Assembly: GCA_019787685.1 (NCBI GenBank)
Contig: JAHNUO010000053.1
Location: forward strand, 1-64,000
Length of the DNA stretch: 64,000 nt
Source: Chiua virens
Lineage: Eukaryota; Basidiomycota; Agaricomycetes; Boletales; Boletaceae
Direction of reading: 5' to 3'
The notes under the pieces are model-generated. The model saw nothing but the letters and a program-made list of their open reading frames with translations. It had not been told where the DNA came from and made no database searches. Positions 48,536-59,966 of the stretch are shown here, in pieces. Made by a program: the position numbers and the translations under genes. Numbering within the stretch: position 1 is the first letter of the stretch; every line of letters starts with the position of its first letter.

Positions 48536-48659
48536 GTTGTGCACGCATAAAGGTACCGACGGTCCACCCTGCTGTCTGTAGCCAACTCCTCTGTACTTTA
48601 GGTCCTGTCCGGTATGTCATCGAGTTCAAAAAATTTGAACCAGCTAAGTTTTTCTGGTC

Positions 48660-48733
48660 GGCAGATTAGTCATTCAAAGGGGTCGCGACTCGCAAGCCGC
48701 GACCAATTGACCCCTTCGCATCGCGGTGCTGCC
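48660..48733 (-). mobile_element. 74-bp palindromic element GGCAG...GCTGCC, full copy
   Basis: Opposite orientation to the copies at 39416 and 53345. Begins GGCAGATTAGTCATTCAAAG and ends CGCATCGCGGTGCTGCC. It stands between the cut end of SMC4 and the cut start of the chitin synthase copy. Confidence 0.85.
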
Positions 48734-48759
48734 CCTTGTCACTCGTGCGGACGCGGTAG

Positions 48760-48783
48760 ACCCCTTCGCATGGCAGTGCTGCC
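48760..48783 (-). repeat. Partial copy of the palindromic element
   Basis: ACCCCTTCGCATGGCAGTGC followed by TGCC repeats the last third of the neighbouring full copy 27 bp further on and matches the partial at 3571-3594. It touches the chitin synthase fragment. Confidence 0.75.
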
Positions 48784-48792
48784 CTGGTTACC

Positions 48793-51082
48793 TGGACTAG
48801 TCAACACCGGTGACCTTCTCTCCTGTATCCACCTCCCGGTCTGCCACCGTCTAACCTCTGACGACACCATCCTTGCTGTCCTTAAAACCCGCTTTCGCTC
48901 AGATTTACCTTACTCGAAAATAGGCACAACTCATCTACTCGTCGTCAACCCATACAAAACCTTCGCAAATATCAATGACGCCAGCGACAGAGCATGAAGA
49001 ACGGTCGCCATAAAGACACCAGTCTTCACGTTACCAGCTCAAGCCTCCTCCAACCTCGTCCCTATGAACTCACCGTGCAGATTTGCCTCCTTATGCCTCA
49101 CAAGAGACAGTCCCGCTCTGTCATTCTTTCATCACTGCGCCTTCCTTCCTTCCTTCACATTCATGTTCAGTGGAATCACCGGCTCTGGAAAAACATCCAC
49201 TCTACGCCTCCTCGTAGACCAGGTTCTATGGCTCTCTCCCATTCGAAGAAAGAGCTTCGCATGGCTAGCCAAGTCAAAGCCCTTCACACCCTGCTTGATG
49301 CGTTTGGAAACGCAAAGTTCATCTTAAATCCAAACGTATCACGGCACAGCTGTTATCTCGAGCTTCATTTCAACGAGCGTGGTCGCATCAAATCGGCTAA
49401 AGTTCTCGCGTTTGCGTTGGACAAGTCTAGACTCACTCGCCTCTCCCATGAGGAACGCACGTATCATATATCTTACCAATTCTTGGCTGGTGCGGCACCG
49501 CAGGAGTGTGATTACTTCCACCTCGAGTACCCCTCCGAATATGCCCAGAGTCTTGGCCTCATCTAGTTGTTACCGTTTGCCCAGCGGACCTTTCAGCCAT
49601 GACCTTATCGCCCTGGAGGAGGTGCGAGTTGCAATGCGCACACTCAGTTTCAAGCCAAAACACCTGTCCTCCATCTTTACCATCCTCGTTGCTATTCTCC
49701 TCTTGAGCAACATTCAGTTCGCAGAGGTGGCGCCGGGGATGTTTCCGCCCCCGTCTCAAACTTTCCTGTCCTCGAACGTGTCGCCCGTTTCCTTGGTGTT
49801 GCCCCGCATGGCTTTGCGCAGGCCTTGACGAACAAGACGAACAATGTTTGCAAGGAGGTGTATACTGTCCTTCTCAGCGTCGAGCAGAGTGCGGTCCAAC
49901 ATGGTGCGCTTATGCGCGACCTCTACGCCATTCTTTTCGCGTATGTTGTCGAGACGGCAAACCGCAAGGTTGTTCCCCCAAATCGTGGCGTTCTTCCCAC
50001 CATCCAGTTCATTGCCTTCGATTCCCCCGGTTTCCAGACACGTGGTCCCGTGGGTACCGGCTCAACGATGTTTGCAGGAACTGCTCCCCTCATCTCCGTC
50101 CTGAGCCTTTGAAAGCGGGTTTGATGAGTTTTGCACCAACTTTGCAGACAAGTTGGTGCAATCCTACGTCTTATCCCCCACATTCGAGGACATCGTTGGC
50201 TATAATGGCCACATTGTTGGTGATGGGATATCCCTTCCAACGATTGCCATCGTAGGTGACTCGGCTTGCGTTGAGCTCTTCCATGGCTCCCAGCTTAGTG
50301 AATGTGCGACACACAAGCCTGGCGGTATCCTCGGCATCTTGAGCAAAGCATCCTTGCCATGCAGGCCAGGAAATGGAGGCAAGAAGGCGGAGGAACTTCA
50401 TCAAGACCTCGTGTCCAGATACGGCGTTCATCCATCCTTTGTGGCAAGCCCTAGTCAAGTCAGCGAGGACGGCATGAACCTATTCGGTATCAACTACCAT
50501 GCGGGAGGTTGCACGTACGACATTTCGTCCTTTATCGAGAAAGGTGATATTCTTGACTCGGCCTTCGTAACCTCACCGCGTAACTCCTCGGATCCTTTCG
50601 TAGTGAAGTTGGTCTCTGGTCCTTTCCTTGTCGCTGAGAAGCATCTGAAGGACGAAACGACCATTGTTCAAGCTCAAGTGTCGTCACGCCCGCTTCGTCA
50701 GTTGACACCCATCGTGTCGCCGGATGGCTCGGCACCTACGTCCAACGATGAATATCCTCCCCTAGACCTCACCAAGATATACTCCATCTCCACACAACTC
50801 AATTACACCCTCTCCGAGATTTTTATTTCACTTAACCGGACACGACTACGCACCATCTCCTGTATCCGTCCCAACGATTTCAACTTGCCCCACGCATTTG
50901 ACAAACGTCGTGTCAAGGCCCAGATAAAGTCACTTCTGATCCCTGAAACTGCCGTGCATCGCGGTGTAGAATTTGTCGCTGACTTGGAGTGGAGTGCGTT
51001 TTGCGAACAGCACGTACCAACGATGCGTAGTTCGGATGCGGAACGTATCTGGCAATGCACAGCTTCGAATGGATGGAAGGAG
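48793..51082 (+). pseudogene. Myosin motor domain of a class V/VII chitin synthase, fragment
   Basis: Basidiomycete chitin synthases with an N-terminal myosin-like domain are delivered along the cytoskeleton to growth sites. The copy covers most of the motor-like domain: RLTSDDTILAVLKTRFRSDL, GTTHLLVVNPYKTFANIND, P-loop GITGSGKTSTLRLLVDQVL, NERGRIKSAKVLAFALDKSR, SFKPKHLSSIFTILVAILLL, DSPGFQTRGPVGTGSTMFAG, TFEDIVGYNGHIVGDGISLP and TRLRTISCIRPNDFNLPHAF. At least four frame changes (near 49000, 49150, 49570, 50105) separate these blocks. Homology stops at NGWKEGA (about 51082). The chitin synthase catalytic part is not in the window. The left edge lies against palindromic-element copies. Confidence 0.8.
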
Positions 51083-51561
51083 GGTGCACCCCATGAACGC
51101 GCCCTCGCATTGACCGGAGGTTGTACACTAGCCTATGCTACTTCCGGAAATGCATCCAGTACGACCGCCATTCTCTACTTAGACAGTGCCTTCACGATTG
51201 GAGAGGCATCCCGTGTTCCCCAGCCATCGCGTCAAAAAACGTCCGCTACGTGTGCCCCGCACTACCTGGCTGGGGAAACACCTCCCCACCTGCTCTGTCA
51301 ACGCCATACATCAACTGACTTGCTGGCGATATGCCAACCACTCTCCTTGATCACCTCTACCCCGAGAACGGGCAAGACATCAAACTCTACATCTCCGGGG
51401 GATCCTACGGGACGGTGACAGCCCAGATCCTGCACGGGGCTCCATATGATAAGTTCCCGTACGGGTGCTGCATTGTCGAGGCACTCCTTGGGGAGCGCCT
51501 CCGCTATCACAAAGACTACGCAAAGTACATGGTGGGCATATCGGTGCTATTTGTCACTTGA
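51083..51561 (+). pseudogene. Alpha/beta-hydrolase fragment fused to the chitin synthase remnant
   Basis: Directly after the motor-domain text the same frame continues with GGCTLAYATSGNASSTTAIL, and a second frame has DHLYPENGQDIKLYISGGSY followed by GTVTAQILHGAPYDKFPYG. This is the nucleophile elbow (GGSYG, Gly-x-Ser-x-Gly) of a common agaricomycete alpha/beta hydrolase. HKDYAKYM follows and then a stop. The cap and the catalytic Asp/His part are missing. The in-frame join to the upstream motor domain makes one chimeric open frame from 50153 to 51418. Confidence 0.7.
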
Positions 51562-51857
51562 ACGATATCTGGGCAGAATTTCTAATTAGGGTAGAGTAGC
51601 TTCAGGATGACGCGTCGTTGTGACGGCACGCGTCCGAGTTTCACCATCTTTGCCTTTCATTTCTGTGTTTTTATTGTGCATTCCGTCCCTTCGTTCTGAA
51701 CCTGTATATATTAATATCAAGTCGCGGTTCCTTCATGTTCCTTGTCAAAATGGTTCTCGTGTTGTTACATCTGGCTAGGTATCGGATAACGAATTCAGAG
51801 GGTGTCGAGGCGTCACAACAGTCATGAATGCACTGGAGTGGATGAAAGCACGGTTAG
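51562..51857. other. Short gene-free spacer
   Basis: Convergent spacer between the plus-strand hydrolase fragment and a minus-strand frame. No clear terminator or repeat is visible. Confidence 0.3.
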
Positions 51858-53330
51858 TTAGTCACGAAGCTCCAACTCTCTTCTGATTATCTCCCGCGCT
51901 TCTCTGATCCTTCCTGCCTCCCGCTTGACTCTGCGGGGACTTCGAGTAAGTAGTTGCTCGGCACTGTCCAGGGGTGCTTTCGATCCAGGACTAGGTGGCA
52001 GGGCCTTTCCTGGCAACTTCGTCGAACTGTGCATACCATGGATAGCAGAACTCTCCACAGTGTCCGAAGTCGGCGCAGTCGGAGGCATCTCGAACCATTC
52101 ATCTCCGTTAGTGTCAAGTTGTCGGAGGGACTCAGAGAAAGGGCAGAGGGTCGTCAGGAATTTAAGCGATTCAGATGCCTCCGACGTTGACACCAGTGCG
52201 GGTGACGATTTTATGGCAGCAGCCATGACGTCGCTAGCGGGAAGGGCTTTGCGTTTACAGTTACCGGGTATCGTAGTCGTCGCACTAACAGCAGCAGTGG
52301 AAAAGGATAAGGTCACTGCACGAAGCACTGGTTTTTGAAGCTATACCTACATCTAGATACATTCGGCGACGCCACCGAGCAGCAAGCAACGTCGCCAAAT
52401 CTCTTCCTGACCTAATTTCTGAATATGATCTCTGGTCAGCTTTCTGCCTGCAACTTCAGCACTCTTGGATTTCGCCGGGATGGATGCCAGAGATTTAAGC
52501 CGAACACGCCCATATATTGCTTAGCGTCGAGGTGTGCTTGGTGTTGGAGGTGCAGTCTGAGCGTCGGGGCCTCTCTGGTGTGCGGGTGTCATAGCAAGGT
52601 CGCCTGGCCCTTTGGTGTCCAGACGCTTGCGAGTAGGTGTCTTTGGTGTGAGGAGTCCCGCAAGAGGATCTGCGGGCTTGTGACAAGAGGACGGCGCGCG
52701 CAGGAGGGAGGCAGGAGGCATGGATCAGGATGAAGGCTCGCGCGAGTGGGGTTTCACAAGGGGGGAAGGGATGGGGAGTTTGCCGGTCAGGCTGGATTTG
52801 GAGGGCGAGGAAGGGCTGAAGAGAAGGATGTTTGCAAGAGTGGCTGCACTCTTTGGAGATGCAGATGCGGAGGCGCAAGTGAGGGCCAAAGGCTGGGCAC
52901 TGTGAACGACGAGCTGAGGCAGATCTACTAGGGGCACGTTTGGAACCAGAGTGATGCCCGAAAGGTGCTGCAGAAGGAAAGGTGAGGGACGGAAGGGACG
53001 GAAGGAGAGGAGTATCGTTACCTCGACCCAAGATTCGAGCTTGGTCCGGAATTTAGCGCGTCGCTTGTGGGCATCCGCAGCCCACCTCACGACTGCAGCC
53101 ATGCCACTAGCCAAAAGTGGTACCGGCTTCGATTCGAGTGCTCCAGTTACCGCTGAGGGGTGCGGGTGAGCGGGAACTGGCGGGTCAAAGTAACCGGTGG
53201 AGCAGAGAATGCCGGCGTCGACGCAGTGTCTCCGAAGATGGAGGAGGCTCATTAAACTCAAAGCACGGCGAGTTGCTTTCAAAACCCCCTCTGATTCCAA
53301 GTCATTCTGGCGAATAGCGTTCCCAGGACA
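51858..53330 (-). CDS. Unrecognised Ser/Pro-rich protein, possibly broken
   Basis: The 3' exon (52328-51858) is a clean 156-aa frame ending in a charged helix (SPRRVKREAGRIREAREIIR). Upstream frames carry low-complexity Ser/Pro text with proline-directed kinase-like sites (SPSSPSKSSLTGKLPIPSPL, LAGLLTPKTPTRKRLDTKGP, TPAHQRGPDAQTAPPTPSTP) and, further up, a helix (VVRWAADAHKRRAKFRTKLE). I can link them only by assuming two or more introns. It could be a nuclear or cell-cycle-regulated protein, but nothing identifies it. The 5' end lies against a palindromic element at 53345. Confidence 0.35.
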
Positions 53331-53344
53331 CGCCTGGTCCGGAA

Positions 53345-53411
53345 GGCAGCACCACCATGTGAAGGGGTCGATTGGTCGCGGCTTGCGACCCCTTCGAATG
53401 ACCAATCTGCC
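53345..53411 (+). mobile_element. 67-bp palindromic element GGCAG...CTGCC, full copy
   Basis: Same length and orientation as 39416-39482 with about 8 differences (GGCAGCACCACCATGTGAAG ... ACCAATCTGCC). It lies between the Ser/Pro-rich gene and the sulfhydrylase pseudogene. Confidence 0.85.
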
Positions 53412-53659
53412 TTGGTTGCTGCCCCGTGGGAACAGGTTTCGAAGCCTGCTGTGCGGTAAGACACCTAACCTCTGTTGTTTTCCTGCTTGTCAACACCGGC
53501 ACTACTGCAAGGCGTCATTGAAGGCTTCCTAGCCCTAAAGGGCAGGGTCATCGTGATGTGCATCGACGTGCACTCTTGCTTGTGAGAGCAGAGGCACCAG
53601 ATGTATTGGCAGTACTATGTGTTGTTTTTTTCGCATGCTCGCCGCTTTGCTCCTTCACT

Positions 53660-54555
<896 letters not shown>

Positions 54556-54833
54556 ATCTGTCTTGGATTACTCGCTTTCTTGTTGTATTGTAATATTGGG
54601 TACTTGAATTCACTACTTTAGGAAGTTGGCATCTGTAGGACACCAATCACGCCCCCCCAAAAAAAAGTTACCTGGCGATAATGAATTTTGGCTGTGAGCT
54701 CGCCGATTATGGAAGGTTGTAAACTCGACTATGAAATTCTGGACATATGCTCACTGACGTCTCGACGGTCGGCGTACTTGTATGTAGAGTACGTGTGAAA
54801 CAGCCCCCGCGAAAAGAAGAAAGAGAAAAACTA
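54556..54833. other. Spacer between convergent genes
   Basis: Includes a CCCCCCCAAAAAAAA run at about 54652. No gene is seen. Confidence 0.3.
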
Positions 54834-56657
54834 TCATAAGATGTCACTGATCTTGTCCTCATCCTCCGAGTCGTCATCGTCTGAAAAGCTATTGACCCAA
54901 AGAGAAGGACCTACATTGATCTCGTTGTCAGCGTCTCCAATTTCTGGCTCTTCATCCAAAAATCTGTTGAGTTCCTGTATGTGCTCCACCTCTTGATGAG
55001 GTGGTGAAGTTAGTGTAATATATGGTATACGATGGCAATGTAACTTACACAGACCAATACCATTACCGACACCACCCAAGTAACCTGCTCTCTCATGTAG
55101 ATCTTGTAAACCTTGTAATAAGGGTAGCTCATCGCCGATAGTACCCACGGCATTACCATTTTCGTGTTCATCAAGAGCCTCAGCCATATCTTGATATTGG
55201 CGAATTAGACCCAAGAGTTCGAGGTAAATACCCCAAATAGATGCCCGCTCAACGGGAGGGCGACCCAGTTGGTTGTAGCACTGCTCGATGATGGTATCGA
55301 GAGATGCTGGCAGTAAGTCGAAAACTCGATGGTCACGATTGATGTATAGGTCGCGAACGCAATTGACCGCATCTTGAGAAACAGCTACCTTAACATCGAG
55401 AGCGCCGTAGTCAGCTGGGCATCGGTGGATGAGTTCAGGTATGCCATGCGGGAGGACCTTCAAATTGTATTTGAATAACGTTAACAATCATGAAAGCCAA
55501 GTAGCGTGCACCTTACCTTTTTTTTATCCTGACGTTTCCGGGTATTATTAATGCGAAACTGATAGTTGTCCAACTCACGTTGGAGCCAGGGGATAAATAA
55601 CCAATGGAAAGTCATTCTATTGCAGCCAGAGTCAGTCTCTTTGTGTACCACACGCGTTGACACGAACTTACAGTTGCAAAGTGTTGTGAGGATCATACCA
55701 ACCCTCGACCACCCCCTCGTCAAGGAGGGCCTTGAAACCTGGAGCGAAGCGACGTCGAAGTTGGGACCAAGCAATCTCTGGCATAATATTCTTCTTGCTG
55801 CGCATCCACCGGCGTTGGACAAACCCAGTGAGCAACGGATCGTTCATCTGACGGAGCATAGTCTGTGCATTTGCAACCCCAAAGTCCTCCGTCCCAGGAT
55901 CACTCTGCGTGACCATGGGAATGACTGGAAATAGGAAGTTTCAGTTTGACAAGACAGTAGTGATGCGTGGATAAAGGTACTGGTACATCCAAGGTTCTCG
56001 ACCGTTTCGAGGTAATAGGATAAAATTAGTTGTGGATTTCGATTAGAATGCCAAACCTTCAACCAGAAGATACGGCCAGAGGAAGGGTTCAATGGCGGTG
56101 TGCAGTGCTAGACCAAACCGGAGCCATTTATCGTGCTGGTCGATGGTCCAAATATCATTGACTCCAGCGGCCCAAAAGCGGCGACGCTGGAGCTGGTTAA
56201 CCTTGCGCTGCCTCATCAGGTGAGGCTCATGCGTTGTGAAATATTCACGCATGACACTTCTAGTACACGGATAAGGCCCACCATAATACCAACATTACAA
56301 TACGTACTTTGAAACCAACATGTTGTGTTCGTGAAACAACAAGCTGATCATTTCGCGTATCCCTGCGCCAGGGTACATGGCACGGAGCTCAACCATGGCT
56401 GGGCGTATGCTGTCGGGAGTGTGTCCTTGTTGGCGAGTGCGCCGCAGTCCGAGTCTGTTCCGGATTTCAACAAATTTTGTCAATCTGCCATCGATATGAG
56501 TTGGCACGATCAGGATATTAGCGGAATACAGTTACCCAATTCCATATTCACTGAGATTGATGACTTTCTGAAGTTCGGCGACAATTTGCCTGTCAGTAAG
56601 GCGAGCTGCCCACAGTCGCTGGATGTGCGGTTCGATTAGCTCAAGCGGAGCTGGCAT
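54834..56657 (-). CDS. Integrase-core (rve-like DDE) protein, Ginger-like transposase
   Basis: ATG at 56657 opens MPAPLELIEPHIQRLWAARL, a DNA-binding-like helical N-terminus with RQIVAELQKVINLSEYG. After an intron come RPAMVELRAMYPGAGIREMI and RRRFWAAGVNDIWTIDQHDK, carrying the first catalytic Asp. Then follow TQSDPGTEDFGVANAQTMLR (second Asp) and RSKKNIMPEIAWSQLRRRF (Glu), so the DDE triad is kept. The C-terminal part has ERASIWGIYLELLGLIRQYQ and a very acidic tail (SFSDDDDSEDEDKISDIL). Introns near 56300, 56050, 55920, 55670, 55530 and 55040 have consensus sites, and I see no stop. Such single-gene integrase-core proteins are common in agaricomycetes and resemble Ginger transposases. I did not find terminal repeats, so it may be an immobile or domesticated copy. 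Confidence 0.7.
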
Positions 56658-56804
56658 TGGAGTCACCTATCAGCCCCAGACATATGTATTCGGAACAGGT
56701 AGGTACATACGAGTGGCTTTGTTCTGATTGCGCCGCCTTCATTGCATAGTGACGGTGCGGCATCCACTAGCCTTGGCCTTGGGGTGTTCAACTCCTTCAA
56801 ACTT

Positions 56805-57420
56805 TCACACGAATGCAGTGCCACCGATGGGCGTGGATGTCACTCTCCAATCCCAAAAAACTGCAAATCCTTTGCCTCGTGCACCTAGCAATGGGCCACC
56901 GTGCAACCCGTCGATCGACCAGCTACCTGAACCCCTCATCCCTGTGCCACCCCTCTCTTTGAAATTCTTGTACACACTTGGCCTCAACTTGCTCTCCAGC
57001 ACCGTGTACGTATTTGAGTCGCCCGCCCAAGCAAACGGCAGACCACTTTCAAATGGCCTGTTCTTCTATGCAAGCTCCGTGTATATGATGTACTCGCCAT
57101 CTCTGACAACTGTCACAAACTGTGCATTGGGAAAATGAATCAGATTTGTCACAAAGATATTTGCCGTGCTGAGTTCTTTGATCGAGAGAAGAAAGCGGTC
57201 TCACAGCGAACGGGGACGTTGCACACGTCCAGCGTCTTCACCAATGCACCTGTATGGTGGTTGTAGATGTTCACTGAACCATTGTAGAGGCTGGTGAGTA
57301 GCCAGGGCTCGGTAGGGTGAAAGTCGGTGCCTTTGACATGATCGGATCGAGAGAAGAGTTTGCACTGAGATCGTGGTTCAGCTTGTATCATGGAGGTCAT
57401 TATGCTTGCAGATACACCAA
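56805..57420 (-). pseudogene. SEC27: Coatomer beta-prime (SEC27/COPB2) with large internal deletion
   Basis: SEC27 is a WD40 subunit of the COPI coat. The N-terminal blade reads KLFSRSDHVKGTDFHPTEPW, then LYNGSVNIYNHHTGALVKTL and DVCNVPVRC. The next residues jump about 350 positions ahead to DRFLLSIKELSTANIFVTNL and VTVVRDGEYIIYTELA, then AWAGDSNTYTVLESKLRPSV and GGPLLGARGKGFAVFWDW. Most of the first propeller is therefore deleted. A TAG (57066-57068, reverse complement) replaces the usual Trp codon. The sequence ends at the second-propeller tryptophan motif, and the solenoid is absent. Confidence 0.8.
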
Positions 57421-57429
57421 ACAACACTG

Positions 57430-58600
57430 TTCTTGGGGGTAATGAAGGGTGGGATATATGGTCTGCGTCGAAGATGGGTGTCGCGATGATGGACGCCAAA
57501 TTGTTATTACTTACATAATTCGTTTTCCACAGCCGTGGCCAGCATGAAGGTCTGTCTCTGGAATCCTTCCCCTTACCCCGCACTTGGTGTCCTGAAAACC
57601 TCACCTGGCTGTGACCAAAATTTTCGCCTATGCGTGGCAGCAAGTCGGAATGGATGTGGGCCTGTCTAGGGGCCTTTTGCTCGCCCAAGAGCCCTCGCCC
57701 AAACCCACCTCCTCTGAACTGCATGAGACTGCGAACGAGACTTTCGGCTGCGCGCGACAGCCAGTCGGAAGAGACGAACGTGGTCTGCATGGGTGCTCTC
57801 CTGAGGCCCTCCACCCAGCAGTCCGCTTGGTCCTGCATTGCAGCGTGAAGAGGCCTAGGGCCGTTGCCGTTCATGGTGGACTCATCAAGTAAGGAGAGTG
57901 TCGGATACCTGACAACTTGAAGGAGAAGAGTGCCAGATTTTTCGGAAACAAAGTAAACATTTCCCGCGGGTCTGTTTGCACACTCTGGTGACCTCATACT
58001 AGACAGGCTGGTCAGCAGACTACCTTTTTCTTGCTCCACATCGTTGTCGACGATGTTTGCCCTTCGTTGTGGCCATTTACAGAGCCCAAGATGCTCGAGA
58101 AGGCCCCATCAACACTGTGGTCCTTCAAGTCGCTCTTTTTATGGCATCGTCGCAGCTCTCAATGTTGATGGCAAAATCGTGCCGCAGGCTTTGCAGTTTG
58201 TTGGTATTTGAGCTTGACCAAATGCGGGCGGTCTTGTCAGATGCATCTGTCGTGATTCTTGTCCTGTCTGAGCAACACGTCAGCCGCATTTACCTTCCCT
58301 GTGTGCCCTCTCGGCCATGTCACGACCCTTCTGCTCTGCACGCCAAACACCCTCACAACTCCATCATCCGATTTGCTGATGTGACCCCTTCACCATCTTG
58401 TGATGCCGCAATGCTGTACACCGACGACCCCGTACCCATTGGCATCCCATCTCCCTGCCGCTGTCTACCCTCCAACTCCAACATCGAATCTTTCCTTCCA
58501 ATCCACCACACAAGACACGCTTCGATCTCGATCTCTTCATCAGGAGCCGATCCCCCCTTCGCAACGCCGCCAGCCATAAGAACAGCTGAATATATGTAAA
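57430..58600 (-). pseudogene. Unrecognised sequence and WD40-like remnant
   Basis: Between 58600 and about 58040 the minus strand holds WD40-like text in broken frames (SDKTARIWSSSNTNKLQSLR, and YSIAASQDGEGVTSANRMME further upstream), as in large agaricomycete WD40 proteins. From 58039 to 57430 an open frame leads into the SEC27 piece but resembles nothing I know. It contains two diverged copies of a segment of about 110 bp (around 57620 and 57740), so it may be blade-derived. Confidence 0.4.
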
Positions 58601-59373
58601 GTTTGCGGTCGATTTCGATTACCTTCCCTCCTACCTTTGCCTGCCCTTGCTGGACCCGGCGGCGCTCTCATTCGGCTCTAGCTTCTTGTCAGTGCTGTCC
58701 TCTCGATGCTTCCTGCCACCTACTCACCTCTTCTTCGTGCCAGCATTCAAGCTAATCTCGAAAACACCACCAACGGATGCAAGTCCGACACAGGGGATTA
58801 GCGTGCGGGTGTTGACTCGCAGCAGCCCTTTACCTCACAATCCACGCATCTTTGTCCCGTCACAGCTTTGGCGCCTGTTCTCGTATGGGGCGCACCTTTC
58901 TACCCCCATTGCGTTTGTCCGTCCACCTACTCCCTGCTCATTCCCAGAGACAGAATGTTGAACTGTCGCGAAGTTCTCCTAGTCTCTTGCACCCCTTGCC
59001 TATACCACGTTCAGTCCTGTACCACTCGAATAGCGTACCGTTCGCCCCTAATTGACTTGCTGGACAAACGCCTCACCTTGGACCCTGCATGACATCACCT
59101 GGTATGTCAGTTTCAAGAATGACCACCCAGAGACCATCGCAATTTAACAATTCTGCAGTTCCGCACCGATGTTCAAGTTTCTGAACCCTTCTTTCAAGAC
59201 AACTTGTTTGTTCCACAGTGAGTTACACCCCCATCTTTATCCCAACGTATCTTAACCACGATCAGCATCCTACCTTCATAACTATTGGATACCCTTTATC
59301 GTGTTCTCGCATTGGGGGTTTTGACACCCTTGTCAGAATTTGAACATCAAACTTCAACTTGGAGGTATTTAAC
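58601..59373. other. Gene-free stretch
   Basis: Pyrimidine-rich plus strand, no recognisable protein. Its last 150 bp would be the promoter of the small secreted-protein candidate. Confidence 0.35.
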
Positions 59374-59966
59374 ATGCCAGTAAGTGGCGTTTTCGTCACT
59401 GCACTTTTCTTATGCACCATTCATCTAGCCATTGCATCGCCACTGGGATTACCCAGGATTCCCATGCAGACGAGGGTCAGTCATGTGGTTGCTGTCGCAA
59501 GCCCATCAGCAAGGGTGGTGATTACATTGCCTCAAGCAGGCCATGTCATCAAAGGTGAGCAGTTATGCATTGTTTGATCAATTGGCTCACAGGATGTCAC
59601 GAAGGCAAAATGGTTTGTCAGGAGTGTTTCAACCATTATCTATGGTCCCTGAGCACCATTGTGCCATGCGTACATGCGTCAAGCATGCTTCAGCGTGCCA
59701 CCTTCCCAAGGATACCTGGTGCCATAAGTGGTAAGTTCTCTTGATGTATGAACGAGGTCAGCTTTTCATTTACATTTTCTCCATTGGCAGTGCCTGATCA
59801 GGAGGTTGTACAATGCTCTGTTGCCGCAGCGCAGTCCCCAAGGTATGTTCATATATGCTATGTATGTTACACTCGCCTTATCCGACACCCTAGCATCCAC
59901 CAACCCTCCTCCCAGGCCAGTCGTCTCTATATCAGGGCTCATGTTGCCTCCCTTAGCCGTGCTGTA
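59374..59966 (+). CDS. Candidate small secreted protein, multi-exon
   Basis: ATG at 59374 gives a classic signal peptide (MPVSGVFVTALFLCTIHLAI, then ASPLG) with likely cleavage after ASP. After a donor at about 59553 (AAAG/GTGAGC) I can join exons at about 59592-59729, 59791-59842 and 59891-59966 with consensus sites, in frame to TAG 59964-59966. That gives about 150 aa including a Cys/His-rich piece (GCHEGKMVCQECFNHYL). Neither homology nor expression is known. The alternative is chance frames with a fortuitous leader. Confidence 0.35.

Noticed and set aside
52425..52920. Plus-strand frames across the Ser/Pro-rich gene
   Set aside because: The minus strand carries the protein-like Pro/Ser/Thr pattern; the plus frames are its shadows.
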